Shown here one piece after another: positions 1 through 9,570 of a stretch of 28,059 nt of DNA. Each line of letters begins with the position of its first letter. The first letter of the stretch is position 1. The translations under genes were made by a program, and so were the position numbers. The stretch is from Chrysochromulina tobinii. Lineage: Eukaryota > Haptophyta > Prymnesiales > Chrysochromulinaceae. The DNA is taken from the NCBI GenBank assembly GCA_001275005.1, contig JWZX01003023.1:1-28059 (forward strand), written 5' to 3'. The notes below the pieces were generated by a model that was not told the origin of the DNA, did no database searches, and saw nothing but the letters and a program-made list of their open reading frames with translations.

Positions 1-238
1 GGAACATGGGGATGAGCATGACATCGGTCACGATCGCCGAATAGAACGAGTACACGGTAGGGAACTTGGACATCGAGAAGAGCCACGCAGTGAGCTGCAC
101 CTTGACAACCACAATCGTCACCAAACTGACGAGTGCAATGGTGGTGGCTGTGGCAGGGGAGCACCATGCCCCACTGTTTGCGCCCTTCTTCTCGACCAGT
201 ACGTCATCTTCCTTCTCTTTGATCGGGACGCGCTCCAT
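1..238 (-). CDS. DMT-superfamily sugar-phosphate/nucleotide-sugar transporter, copy 1 (partial, runs off window start)
   Basis: The first 79 codons of a membrane transporter are visible; the rest lies left of the window. The ATG is at 238-236. The DNA aligns without gaps to the start of the neighbouring copy (1454-1691) with about ten mismatches; only two residues change (Thr6 to Ile and Ile10 to Glu). A hydrophilic, Lys/Asp-rich cytosolic N-terminus is followed by two hydrophobic segments, as in triose-phosphate/nucleotide-sugar translocators. Similarity to copy 2 stops at the ATG, and the upstream DNA of the two copies is unrelated. It is transcribed in the same direction as copy 2, so this is a head-to-tail tandem pair. 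Whether this copy is intact cannot be judged from the window. Confidence 0.8.
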   Translation of the reverse strand, partial: MERVPIKEKEDDVLVEKKGANSGAWCSPATATTIALVSLVTIVVVKVQLTAWLFSMSKFPTVYSFYSAIVTDVMLIPMF

Positions 239-656
239 GGGCGCTGGTGCTGCCAAGAACTGTTTAGAGGGGTGCCGAAAAAGGAAAGACTTTTCGGGTG
301 CAATGCAATGCATGTGTCATGAGACTTTTCAGACTTCGTATCACGCTTTCACCCGACCGCGTAACATGCGCGTGCTCCAACCCCACACTTGGTTCGCGTA
401 CCGGTACTGTGACGCAACGCAGACGGCACATCGCAACAGAGTACATTACATGTACTTCGCGTCGCACACATCACACTCTCCGGCATTTTGCTTGACGGGG
501 AGACTCTAACTCGTAGCAGATGGCACGCACCAGGCGGCTGTCAAAGGACCCCGCCGCCCGCCGTTGCATGCTTTCCTTGCATTATCTCCCACCTGCCGTC
601 GCGAGATCTCGCAATGGAGCTTTCTGGGCATGCTCCCGTCCCTGCTCGATCAAGGT
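239..656. other. Intergenic spacer between the tandem transporter copies
   Basis: These 418 bases hold the 3' flank of copy 2 and the 5' flank of copy 1. Base composition is less GC-biased than the genes. Short open frames exist on both strands but none resembles a known protein or shows the codon bias of the neighbours. No RNA gene or clear promoter element was recognised. Confidence 0.6.
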
Positions 657-1691
657 TTAGTGCCCTCCACCACCGCCGCCTCCAGATGACCGCAGAACGC
701 CGAAGCATGCGTCCTTGCTCGACTTGAGGTATGCGTAGAACGCCGAGGTCAGAATGACCATGCAGATGCCGCCGACGAGGAGCGGGGTGATCGCGGTCGG
801 CTGCCACATCAACGAGATAAGGATGTTGAGCACGAGCGCGAACGTGTTGGCGACCGACATGGTCGTGGCCGTCGTGTAGCTGAGCACGAAGAACTGCGTG
901 AGCGCACGAACGCCGCCGAGCGCGGCCGTGCCCGTGAACTGCCACCATTCGGTAGCGTTCATGTTCGCATTGAGCAGCAGAACGACCTCTCCATTGGCCC
1001 ACACCCAGGGAATGAAGATGGGGATCATGAGCAGGTCGACCCAGAAGAGGAGCGAGAGCGCACTGAGCTTGCCCTGGTACTGCCTGAAGGCCGCATGCGT
1101 GAACGCATACTTGCTCGCTGAGCAAAGCACTGCCGCGCACGCGAAGAGGACGCCGGTGACGTTGAGCTTCTTGATGTCGGAGATGGAGACGAGGATGGCG
1201 CCAACCACGAGACCCGTGACAGATCCGTAGATAATGGGGTGCTGGAACTTGCCGTGAAGCACGCTCTCAATCATGATCGTCCAGAACGGGTTCGTCGCGG
1301 CGATGCACTGCTGCAGCGCAACCGAGATGTTGGCAAGCGCAATGTTGGTGAACGCCATGTCAAATGTTGTGAAGATGATGATGAGAGTGAAGACGAACTT
1401 GGGCGGTCCGAACATGTCCAAAGCGGGCACGCCCCATTGCTTCGGAAAGAGGAGGAACATGGGGATGAGCATGACATCGGTCACGATCGCCGAATAGAAC
1501 GAGTACACGGTAGGGAACTTGGACATCGAGAAGAGCCACGCGGTGAGCTGCACCTTGACAACCACAATCGTCACCAAACTGACGAGTGCAATGGTGGTCG
1601 CTGTGGCAGGGGAGCACCATGCCCCGCTGTTTGCGCCCTTTTTCTCGACCAGAACGTCATCTATTTTCTCTTTGGTCGGGACGCGTTCCAT
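657..1691 (-). CDS. DMT-superfamily triose-phosphate/nucleotide-sugar transporter-like protein, copy 2
   Basis: A complete intronless gene of 344 residues, with ATG at 1691 and stop at 657. It has about ten hydrophobic segments, the usual size and topology for the TPT/nucleotide-sugar (EamA/SLC35-like) family of antiporters that exchange sugar phosphates or nucleotide sugars across Golgi, ER or plastid membranes. Family-like features include the segment around NISVALQQCIAATNPFW, typical of the 'sv.f.q.lra..P.f' region of TPT members, and a late Lys-containing helix (ISDIKKLNVTG). The N-terminus is hydrophilic and lacks a plastid signal or transit peptide, so an endomembrane location is more likely than plastid. 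The C-terminus ends in a Gly tract plus His, which may be disordered. The substrate cannot be deduced. Copy 1 lies directly downstream. Confidence 0.85.
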   Translation of the reverse strand: MERVPTKEKIDDVLVEKKGANSGAWCSPATATTIALVSLVTIVVVKVQLTAWLFSMSKFPTVYSFYSAIVTDVMLIPMFLLFPKQWGVPALDMFGPPKFVFTLIIIFTTFDMAFTNIALANISVALQQCIAATNPFWTIMIESVLHGKFQHPIIYGSVTGLVVGAILVSISDIKKLNVTGVLFACAAVLCSASKYAFTHAAFRQYQGKLSALSLLFWVDLLMIPIFIPWVWANGEVVLLLNANMNATEWWQFTGTAALGGVRALTQFFVLSYTTATTMSVANTFALVLNILISLMWQPTAITPLLVGGICMVILTSAFYAYLKSSKDACFGVLRSSGGGGGGGH

Positions 1692-1806
1692 GAGGCTGAA
1701 AGGTCGCCAGGGAGCCGACTTCAGCTTGCTTCGGTCTATGTGAAGGTGCCGACTTCGGGTGGAAGTTCAAGAAAAGGGTCAAACCCGGTGTTGCATGCAC
1801 GCGGAA

Positions 1807-1817
1807 CCTTTTTAAGG
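1807..1817 (-). promoter_or_regulatory. Possible TATA-like element of transporter copy 2
   Basis: CCTTTTTAAGG lies about 115 bases upstream of the copy 2 ATG in an otherwise GC-rich stretch. A similar CCTTTAAATATA tract lies upstream of the Ki-67-like gene. Function is inferred only from position and composition. Confidence 0.25.
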
Positions 1818-2578
1818 TCCTAATTCATCTATGCATGTTTAGCGGCGAAACTCCTGGTCCTGCCTCCTGCGCCGTTGGTAACCGTATTGTTCGACGACGT
1901 ATGGTCTCGTCCAAGCGCACCTCGGCACACAGCAGCCGCGCGGCGGTGCTTGCGGCGATGTGTGCCAGTGTGGCGTGGTCGTTCGGGTACAGGAGGGTTG
2001 GCGTGCAGACTGCAGTTTTGGCAATGGGCATTGGGGAAGGGGGGCGCGCGGGCATCGCCATCGACGACGCGGACGCCGGTGAAAGCGGGGACGTGCGACT
2101 GCGTCTGCTACGTGCGAGGCGGATTTCCGAACGGAATCTGATTGTGATTCCGTTTTCGTGTGAGGCTGCAGGCTCCGAGAAGTGACGACATACTCCGGCG
2201 CATGCGAACATCGTAGTACGAGCACTAAGTACTTCGCTCATGCTCATGTGTGCTGGCCCGCTGCGCGTGGCCGGTGGTGCGAGGCGCGTCTCTCAGGCCG
2301 TGATGTGCTCGACACGACGTGACACGTGAGGACGTGCGATGCGCTAGCGATGCGCTCCTCGCCGCAGGACCCCCAGCGCAGGCCCCTGGTCCTGCCTGCC
2401 GACATGTGTACCGCCCGCCGCTCGAGTCCTCCACCCCCCCTGACTCCTCTTTCATGCCGCGACAATGACACAGCGGGGGCGGGTGCCTCGCCGCCGTTCC
2501 GTGTGGGCATCTGTCAGGCCACCGAGCCGTCGTCGCAGATGCCTCTTGCCCTCCCTATGCCCGTCTCTCTCTTGCAGG

Positions 2579-2632
2579 TCGAGATCCCCCCATCGAGATC
2601 CTATCGAGATCCCCCCGTCGAGATCCCCCCAT
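2579..2632. repeat. Short tandem repeats of TCGAGATCCCCCC
   Basis: Four imperfect copies of TCGAGATCC followed by a C-run lie in tandem in non-coding DNA. No function is assigned. Confidence 0.6.
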
Positions 2633-2769
2633 CCCCTGACGCACCCTCGGTCGCACACCACCATGGCATGTACTCGGGGGGTTAGGGGCTGCGGTGCTGC
2701 AGCCGTCCACGACGGCGCGCGCGCGCAGCCCCATTGTAATCTGCTGCTCCTCATGCTCCTCATCAGCTC

Positions 2770-2785
2770 CTCATTAGCTAATGAG
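2770..2785. repeat. Perfect 16-base palindrome in a CTCCTCATG-repeat context
   Basis: CTCATTAGCTAATGAG reads identically on both strands. It sits between repeats of GCTCCTCATGCTCC, about 150 bases downstream of the Ki-67-like stop codon. It could be a binding site or simply a chance product of the local CTCAT repeats. Confidence 0.6.
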
Positions 2786-2936
2786 CTGCTCCTCATGCTC
2801 CGTAGGCCCTCGAGGGCAGCCCACGCGACGACCATTACAAGGGCCCGCTTCGAAAGATCGCTCCCTGCCTCCCCCAAAGCGCCCCCCTATCGGACTCCCC
2901 CACCACCGCCCCCCCGCCCCCCGCCGTCGCTCCCCC

Positions 2937-5900
2937 TCAGCGACGTGCGCGGCTCGAGCGGGCGGACGAGGCGGGCTCGGGCGCCGGCTCGGGCGCGGGC
3001 TCCACCCCGCGCTTGGCTCCGCGTTTGGGCCGCGCAGCACTCGCGGGCGCCTCTGCCAGGGGCGCCTCCTCGGGTGCTGGCGCCGGAGCGGGATCGGGCG
3101 CCGTCGTGGCGCTCTTGGAGCGCTTCACAGAGGCATTCACAGAGGCAGGCACCACCTCGTCTGCCGGTGCGGGGGCGGGCTCCGCTGCGGCGGCGCGCTT
3201 GCCGCGATTGAGTGAGGCCTCGTGCGACGACGTCGCCTTGGTCCCCTTGTGCTTGAGTGAGGTCCCCTTGCGCTGGCCGGCACGTTGCTCGAAGGCCTCG
3301 AGGGCAGCGAGCATGTCAGTTTCGTCAAGGTCCTCTTCGTCCTGATCGTCGTGGACCACGTGCCAGAGCGCCGGGTCGCTGCCCTCGGCCGGAGCCCATT
3401 TGGTCACCCGGGCGTGGATCTCGATGCCATCCAGATTGCGGAGGACCTGCTTCCCAATCCACTCGTGTCCGGACGTCAACCACTCAATGGGCTCCTCCTC
3501 TGCGGGCGCAGCCACCGCCTCGGCGACGAGCGCAGCGAGCAGCCGTTCGGCAAGGGCCACCCTCTTGCCACCAGTGTCGAGGCCTCGGCTCGCGAGCGAC
3601 TCGCGCAGCTCGGTCACCTTCATCGCCGCCACCGCGTCCGCCGCCGCCTGAAGGGCCTCTGCCGATGGCGCGGCGGCCGGCGCGGCCTCGGCCTCGGGCA
3701 AGGCCTCGGGCAAGGCCTCGGCCAATGGCGCCGCCTCCGCCACCACCTCGGCCGCCTCCACCACGGGCGCTGGTGCGGGCGCCTTGGCCGCCCCGAGCGC
3801 GCCGACCAGGCGCGTGGCGAGCTCCGCACGCTTGCCGCTCGTGTCGAGTCCGAGCGTCTCGAGAGCCTCACGCAGCTCCTTGACCTTCATCGCGGCCACG
3901 TCTTCCGTGCTCAGCGAGCGCAGCGCTGTCGCGGGCGCCTCTGTGATGGCCGCAGCCTCAGTGTCGGTCGCGAAGGCCGCTGCGGCTTCGGCAACGCCCG
4001 TGACGACCGCGGCATGCATCTCCGCAGCGTAGCGCGCGCGCGCGCTCGGCGGCGCACGCACCGAGCCGATCACGTCTAGCAAGTCCGCCGCCTCCGGCGC
4101 CCGTCCGCCCGCTCGCCCGCCAGCGGGGAAGGCGCCGAGCGACTCGGGCGTGGGCAGCTGCGCGAACACGAAGGGCGAAGGCGCCAGCGCCTTGGGCGTC
4201 TTCGCCTTGGCCGCCGACCCCTTGGCCGCCGATCCCTTCATAGCGGAGGCCTTCGAAGCGGAGGCCTTCGAGGCGGAGGTCTTGGGCGCGGCGCTGGGCG
4301 TGCACTTCATGGGCGCGGCGGCGAGCTCAGCGAGCATCACCTCCTGCATGGCCACCTCCCTCTCGGCACCCTCGCACTCACGCCAGATGACCATCTGAGG
4401 GTCCGAGCGCGCGTGCTCGAGGACGCACTCGGCGATGAAGGCCGCCTGAGGCGCGGACTGGTACGTCTCGTACGCGGCCTGGTACGTCTCGTCCGCGGCC
4501 TCGCCAAAGGCGGCGACGGGCTCGGGGGTGAAGATGCCGAGCAGCCGCCGCGCCTCCGTCTCGTCCGCCAGCAACGACTGATGCGACAGTGGCGTGAACG
4601 TACCGTGCACCATCGTCGAAGGCTCACCCATATTAGGAAGGCGGGCCGCCGAGAGCGTGGCGACGGGTGCACCGTCGTCGGCGAGGCTCTCGCGGCGCTG
4701 GGCTCCGAGCGCCAGCTGGGCTGCCTCCTGCGTGGACGGCGCCTGCGGCATCGAGTGGCGACGAATGGCACCAGGCGGCGCCGCAGCCGGCACTGCCGAT
4801 TTCGGCTGCGACTTCGGCTGCGATGGCAGCCCGAGGCCAGCCTCGATGGAGAGCCGACGCTCAGACTTGGCGACCGACGAGAGGCGCGAGCTGACCGAAT
4901 GCACTGTGGGCGGAGGCGCGCCGTCGCGGTGATAGCCGCCCACGCGCACGGCGAAGGTGCCGGAGACGGGAGCGGGCGACTCGCTGAAGAAGAGCTGGCG
5001 TACCGGAAGCACGAACATCGAGTCGTCTGCCACCTCCTGCGCGGCCTCCTCGTCCTCGTCTTCGTCCTCGTCCTCGTCCTCGTTCTCGTCCTCCTCGTCC
5101 TCGTCCTTCTCGTAAACGTCCTCGTCCTCGTCAGCCCACGAGCCGAGGTCATCCGAGAGCTCCTCCTCCTCGTCGTCCTCGTCCTCGCTGTCGCTAAAGA
5201 CTTCGACTGAGCCATTCGAGTGAACGAGCACCGAGTTGGACGAGGACGTGGATTGTCTGGCCGGCTTGGCGGCGCTGCCGGCTACGAGCTCGATGGCGCT
5301 GCCGACGGTCGGCTTGGCGGCGCTGCCCGGCTTGGCGGCGCTCGGCTTCATGGCGGCGTAGTTGGCCGCGATCGCGGCGAGCGCGGCCGACGGGTCTGCA
5401 CGTGTGCACACGCGCCCCACGCTGCTCCTCTGGGACGAATGGAGCTGCAGCCGGCGGAAGGCCGAGAGGGCGGGGGTGGCCGAGCCGAGCGCCATGTCGA
5501 GCGAGCCCATGAGCGAGGCGGCAGGCGTCGCGATGCTCGCCACCGTCGACGGAGGTGGGCCCTTCGAGCACGAGAGCACTCCGAACTCACCAAAGGCACC
5601 CAGTAGCTCGCCTTCCATGAAGTGCGTGTGGATGCCCACGCGCCCGCCCGGCGGCACCGGCGACGGGAAGAGCGGGATCTTGGTCGGGACTTTGGTCGTC
5701 GTCGCCTCCCACGCCTCGTCGCCCTCCTCCTCGTCGTCGTCGCCCTCCTCAAACTGCCACGGGTAGCACTCGTTCTCTGCCTGCCACTGCTCGTAGCTGG
5801 CCGCCTCCCACTGCTCCCATTGCTGCGCCTCCCACTCAGCCATGGCGTCCGCATCCCATGCCTCCGCATCCTCTGCCGCGTCGCACTTGTGCATGAGCGA

Positions 5901-8900
5901 CACGTCCTCAGGGGTGTACGTGCTCTCGCCAGCCGCGTCGCTGCCCACGGAGTAACGTACGGCCGCCACCCAGGTGCCGCTCACCGCGCCGCGCACGAGC
6001 CCACCGGGGGCGCGCACGACGCGCGGGGTGCCATGGTTCGCACCAAACCGAATCTTGGAGTTGACGCGCCCGCCCTTGGGCTTGGGCGAGTTGAAGGGCT
6101 TGGGCGCAGCGGCGGCGGCGGGCGCAACGTCGAAGAGGTTCTCAACCTGGACGCTGGACTCCTCCGCCTCCTCCTCCGCCTCCTCCTCCTCCGCCTCCTC
6201 CTCCTCCGCCTCGTCCTCCATCTCGTCCTCCATCTCCTGCTCCGCGCGCCACGAGAGCGAATCCTCGTCCTGCTCCGCCGCCGCGTGCTGCGCGGACACA
6301 CTGAAGGTGCCCAGAGCAACCGCCTCCCCGGGGGAGGTGCGAACGAGCTTCTGTGGGGAAAAGGAGCCATGAACGAGCCCCGAGGGCGGCCCAATGAGCG
6401 AGGGGCGGCGCAAAAGCGCCTCGACAACGTTCGCCGCGTTGGGCGTGAACTTGGCCGCGACGACGGCCTCGACGGCCGAATGCGCAGCGTCGGCGCCAGT
6501 CAGCGGCGTCTTCGTGCTCCTGCGCCGCGTGTCGGGCGCCGCTGGGTCGCACCCGCGGCCGGGCGTCTGCTCCCACGACTGGCGCACCGGTCGCTGCCGG
6601 TCGACGGAACCGACGAAACTCGAGTTGATGAACTTGACCGACGGCCGGACCCCAGCGAGCATCGAACGGATGACCGCTGCGCCGTTGGGCGTCGCATCAG
6701 CCGCATCATCGCCCACGAGAGCGCTCACAGCCGCCGAGACGCTGCTCGTGCTCAGGCGGCGCGAGACCTCAGAGCCGCCGGTGCACGGCCCCGCTGAGCC
6801 CGTGGCGGGCGTCTTCGGGCGCGCCCCGCTGGGCGTCTTGGACGCGCGCCGGCTGCCCGCATCCACGCCGGGCCCGCCGGGAGTCTGCTCGTGCGACGCG
6901 CGCACCTTCTTGTGCGTGCCCGAGCCCGGTTCGAATTTGACCGACTTGCGCCGAGTCTCGGAGGGCGGGGGCGCGAGGCTCGTGCGCGTGGCGCCCTGGA
7001 ACTCCCCAAACTCGATCGCGGCCTCGGCCGTCGCTTGGCACTCCTCCTTAGTAGGCAGGCACTCTTCCTCCTCGGCCTCCTCCTGGTCAAACGAGGCAAA
7101 GTACGCCGTCCTGAGGCGCGCGCGCGCCGCCTCGACCTCCGCGGCCGCCGCGGCGCCGCATAGGTCCTCGAGGGTCACCGAGAGCGCCGTGTTGAGCGGT
7201 AGCCCGCCGGCCGGCGTGGGCGGCGGCGCGATGGCGATCTTGTGGGGCGCGGGCGACACTCCGATGGGCGTCGTCACCTTGACGGCCACGGGCGCGACGA
7301 TCGCGTGCGTCATACTCACTTTGGGCGACTTTCCCACGCGGTTGCCGCTAGCCGGGAGCGTCGGCGACGGGCCAATGAGCGTTGGCGATGGCTGGACAAG
7401 CGTTGGCGATGGCTGGACAAGCGTTGGCGATGGCTGGACAAGCGTCGGCGATGGCTGGACAAGCGTCGGCGATGGGCCCATGAGGATGGGCGAGGGCGCC
7501 ACGATCTGCGCCATGGACACCACCATCGGTGCCATACTGGGCGAGGGCGCGGCGGCTGCAAGGTTCAGCGAGGCGCGTTCCTTCTTGGCCGACTTCTTTG
7601 CCGACGAGGTACCAGTGGGCTCCTCGGGGCGTGATGCGGAGAGCACCGCGTTCGCCGCGGGCGAGGGCGCGACGATCGCCACCTCCGCCATGGAGCCCGC
7701 GGACGCACGACGCACGGCGAGCATCTTGCGAAGGGGCGTGGGCAGCAACGGCCTCACGCTCATGCCCGCCGGGAGGGATGACGGCGCTGCGGGCGGCGGC
7801 GCCCCCACCTCGGCTGCGGCCGCGAGCGCCGCCGCGAGCGCCTCTGTGATCGGCTCGCCCAGATCCATCGCCTCGACTCCGTCAAAGACATTCATGGCCG
7901 GCGTGGGCGTCATGGCCGGCGTGGGCGTCATGGCCGGCGTGGGCGCCTTGGCCGGCGTGGGCGCTTTGGCCGGCGTGGGCGCCTTGGCCGGCGTGGGCGC
8001 CTTGGCCGGCGTGGGCGCTTTGGCCGGCGTGGGCGCTTTGGCCGGCGTGGGCGCTTTGGCCGGCGTGGGCGCTTTGGCCGACTTGGCTGGCGTGGGCGCC
8101 TTGGCCGACTTGGGCGGGCTCGGGCAGCGGCGGCGCGGTGCGAGACTCAGGCGTGGGCGCCGCCGAGGAGGCCGCCGAAGAACTCTCGGAGTGTGGCGCC
8201 GCGCCCCCGTGGCGCGAAAGCACGCTCGAGATGCCGGCGGCGCGCTTGGACATGGCCGCCTGCAGCTCCGCGAAGATGCCTCCGCCTCCGCTGGTGATGG
8301 GTGCGGGCGTTGGCTTCTTCGCCGATCCTGGCCTCTTCGCCGACTTGGGCGCCGACTTGGGCGCCTCGGGCGGCGCCATGGGCTGCGCACTCTCGGCGGC
8401 TGCCGCCCCGGCACTCTCCTCGGCGGCGGCGCGCTTCTCGGCGCGCTTTCGGAAAGCCTCCTGGACCGCGTTCTTCAGAACGTTCGCGTCGAGCGCAACG
8501 TTCGCGTCGAGCGCACCGTTCGCGTCGTTGGACGGCGCAGGAGGCGGCGCCGCCCGGCGCAAGGGTGCCGCGGGAGGCGGCGCCGCGACGGGCGGCGGAG
8601 CGAGCGGCGGCGGAGCGAGCGGCGGCGGCGCGAGCGCCACGAACGGTGACTTGGGCACTCGCGGCGCCGCAGCGGGAGAGTCGTCGGGCGTCGGAAAGTC
8701 GCCAGTCAACTTGCTGCGGCGCGCCTCGAGCGCAGAGCGCAGGTGATCGGGCGCGCCGAGGGGCGTTCGCCCGCTCTGCGCGGCAGATTTGCGTCGTCCC
8801 GAGCTCGGCGCGCCGTCATTGCTTGCATTCTCCTTGGCAGGGCCGGCCTTGGGCGTGTCCGCCTTGAGCGCGGCACCGCGCGCCACCTCGAGCGGGGCGG

Positions 8901-9327
8901 ATGCGGCGATGGCCGATTTGGGGTTGGCGGCGGCGGCAGCCGGAGCTTTCGCAAACGCCGGAATCATCACCGTTCGCATCATGTCCACCTCCGCGTTGCA
9001 GTACTCGAAGCGGAAGCGGCGGCCGCAGATCGTGATGATGTCCTTGTTGGCGAGGAGGTGCGGCTGCCCATCGCACCGCTCGTCGTTGAGGAGGGTGCCG
9101 AGCGGATTGGTCTGGCTCAGGTTCTCGATCCACACCTGCCGGTACTCGTCGGCGGTCAGTCGCGCCTGCATCTTGGACACTTCGGGCAGCCGGATCTGGA
9201 TGTCGCACTTCTCCGGGTCGCGGCCGATGAGGAGCACGTTGTTCTTCATCTCGCACATTCCACCCTCTTCGCCCGACTTCTTGAGCACGATGAGGTTGCC
9301 GAAGGGCGTCTCGTCGGCGATCATCAT
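2937..9327 (-). CDS. Giant FHA (Ki-67-like) / Ser-Thr-Pro repeat / SAP-SAP / Tudor-like protein
   Basis: A protein of about 2,130 residues, likely nuclear and chromosome-associated. The ATG pair at 9327/9324 opens the FHA domain (residues about 11-110). The frame is open further upstream but only from non-ATG codons. The FHA domain matches the Ki-67 type closely: LIGRDP, CDIQIRLPEVSK, NLSQTNP, and KDIITICGRRFRFEY against the human HGDVITIIDRSFRYE. The usual SxxH His is replaced by Gln. The middle is Ser/Thr-Pro rich with APTPAK and PSPTLVQ repeats, two diverged units containing SVKF ... EQTPG ... KTP, and KIRFG followed by TPR. KSVKF and KIRF fit the PP1-docking RVxF consensus. An acidic Glu/Asp run lies near 5040-5190. 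Two SAP motifs (about 3795-3915 and 3530-3645) and a Tudor-like WIGK...VVHDDQDEEDL module (about 3285-3500) precede a basic tail. The frame changes by one base near 8105-8160 (small intron or indel). SAP-rich DNA binding may replace the Ki-67 LR tail (inference). Confidence 0.8.
7361..7495 (-). repeat. 21-base coding repeats (PSPTLVQ units)
   Basis: About five 21-base units (GTTGGCGATGGCTGGACAAGC-like on the plus strand) are in frame with the Ki-67-like gene and encode PSPTLVQ or PSPTLIG. Each unit has one SP dipeptide, a minimal CDK/MAPK site. The near-identical DNA suggests recent expansion. Confidence 0.85.
7894..8108 (-). repeat. 18-base coding minisatellite (APTPAK units)
   Basis: About a dozen 18-base units encode APTPAK, with TPTPAM variants, in the Ki-67-like protein. 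The array is open in more than one frame (the alternative frame gives GQSAHA-type units). The gene's frame switch lies right at its 5' border, so miscounted bases in this repeat are a plausible cause. Confidence 0.85.
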
Positions 9328-9520
9328 TGCGGGGTCGACGCCGGCTGGGTTCGCGGGACGGGAGAGCGGAAGGCTAACCGCCTGCCGCGAAGGAGAGGAG
9401 GAGAAAGGCGATTCAAAAAGAAGAGACGAGAGCGTCGTCTCGAGCGTGCTAGGAAACGCGCAAAAGGGCAAAAGCCAAGAGGTACCTCTTGAGGCTTGCG
9501 GAATGAGGGCGTGACGTGGG

Positions 9521-9552
9521 CCTTTAAATATAATTATCCGAACGGAATAATA
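9521..9552 (-). promoter_or_regulatory. AT-rich TATA-like tract and ATTATCCGAACG motif
   Basis: CCTTTAAATATAATTATCCGAACGGAATAAT-type sequence stands out in GC-rich DNA about 195-225 bases upstream of the Ki-67-like ATG. The word ATTATCCGAACG (9533-9544) recurs exactly at 20513-20524, about 50 bases upstream of the SLC25 carrier ATG, and resembles 2125-2136. It is a candidate core-promoter or factor site, inferred from position and recurrence. Confidence 0.35.
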
Positions 9553-9570
9553 TAGTTAGTAAAGCAACGA

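Larger units (their letters stand above)
1692..2936. other. Intergenic region, about 1.2 kb, no convincing gene
   Basis: This lies between the 5' end of transporter copy 2 and the 3' end of the Ki-67-like gene. Open frames of 116 codons (plus, ATG at 1835) and 140 codons (minus, ATG at 2247) overlap each other on opposite strands; neither has recognisable domains, and they may be chance frames in GC-rich DNA. The region also holds a TATA-like tract near 1807, a TTCCG-AA-CGGAA near-palindrome at 2125-2136, short GAGATCC repeats near 2579-2632 and a perfect palindrome at 2770-2785. A short species-specific gene cannot be excluded. Confidence 0.5.

Noticed and set aside
1825-2247. Overlapping 140-codon minus and 116-codon plus open frames with ATG starts
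   Set aside because: No recognisable motif, they overlap on opposite strands, and no conserved neighbours support either. Kept only as a note in the intergenic entry.
5622-6797. A 391-codon plus-strand Arg/Leu-rich open frame
   Set aside because: It is a shadow of the acidic and Pro-rich minus-strand sequence; Leu/Arg runs come from reverse-complemented Glu codons.
7894-8108. Regular 18-base repeats considered as a CRISPR-like array
   Set aside because: Units are contiguous without spacers and encode APTPAK in frame; this is a coding minisatellite in a eukaryotic gene.
6394-8649. A 751-codon plus-strand open frame antisense to the Ki-67-like gene
   Set aside because: Its translation mirrors the minisatellites (GVGALA, TSVGDGW repeats) and has no domain; the opposite strand has clear FHA, SAP and repeat protein features. 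Long antisense frames are expected in GC-rich coding DNA.
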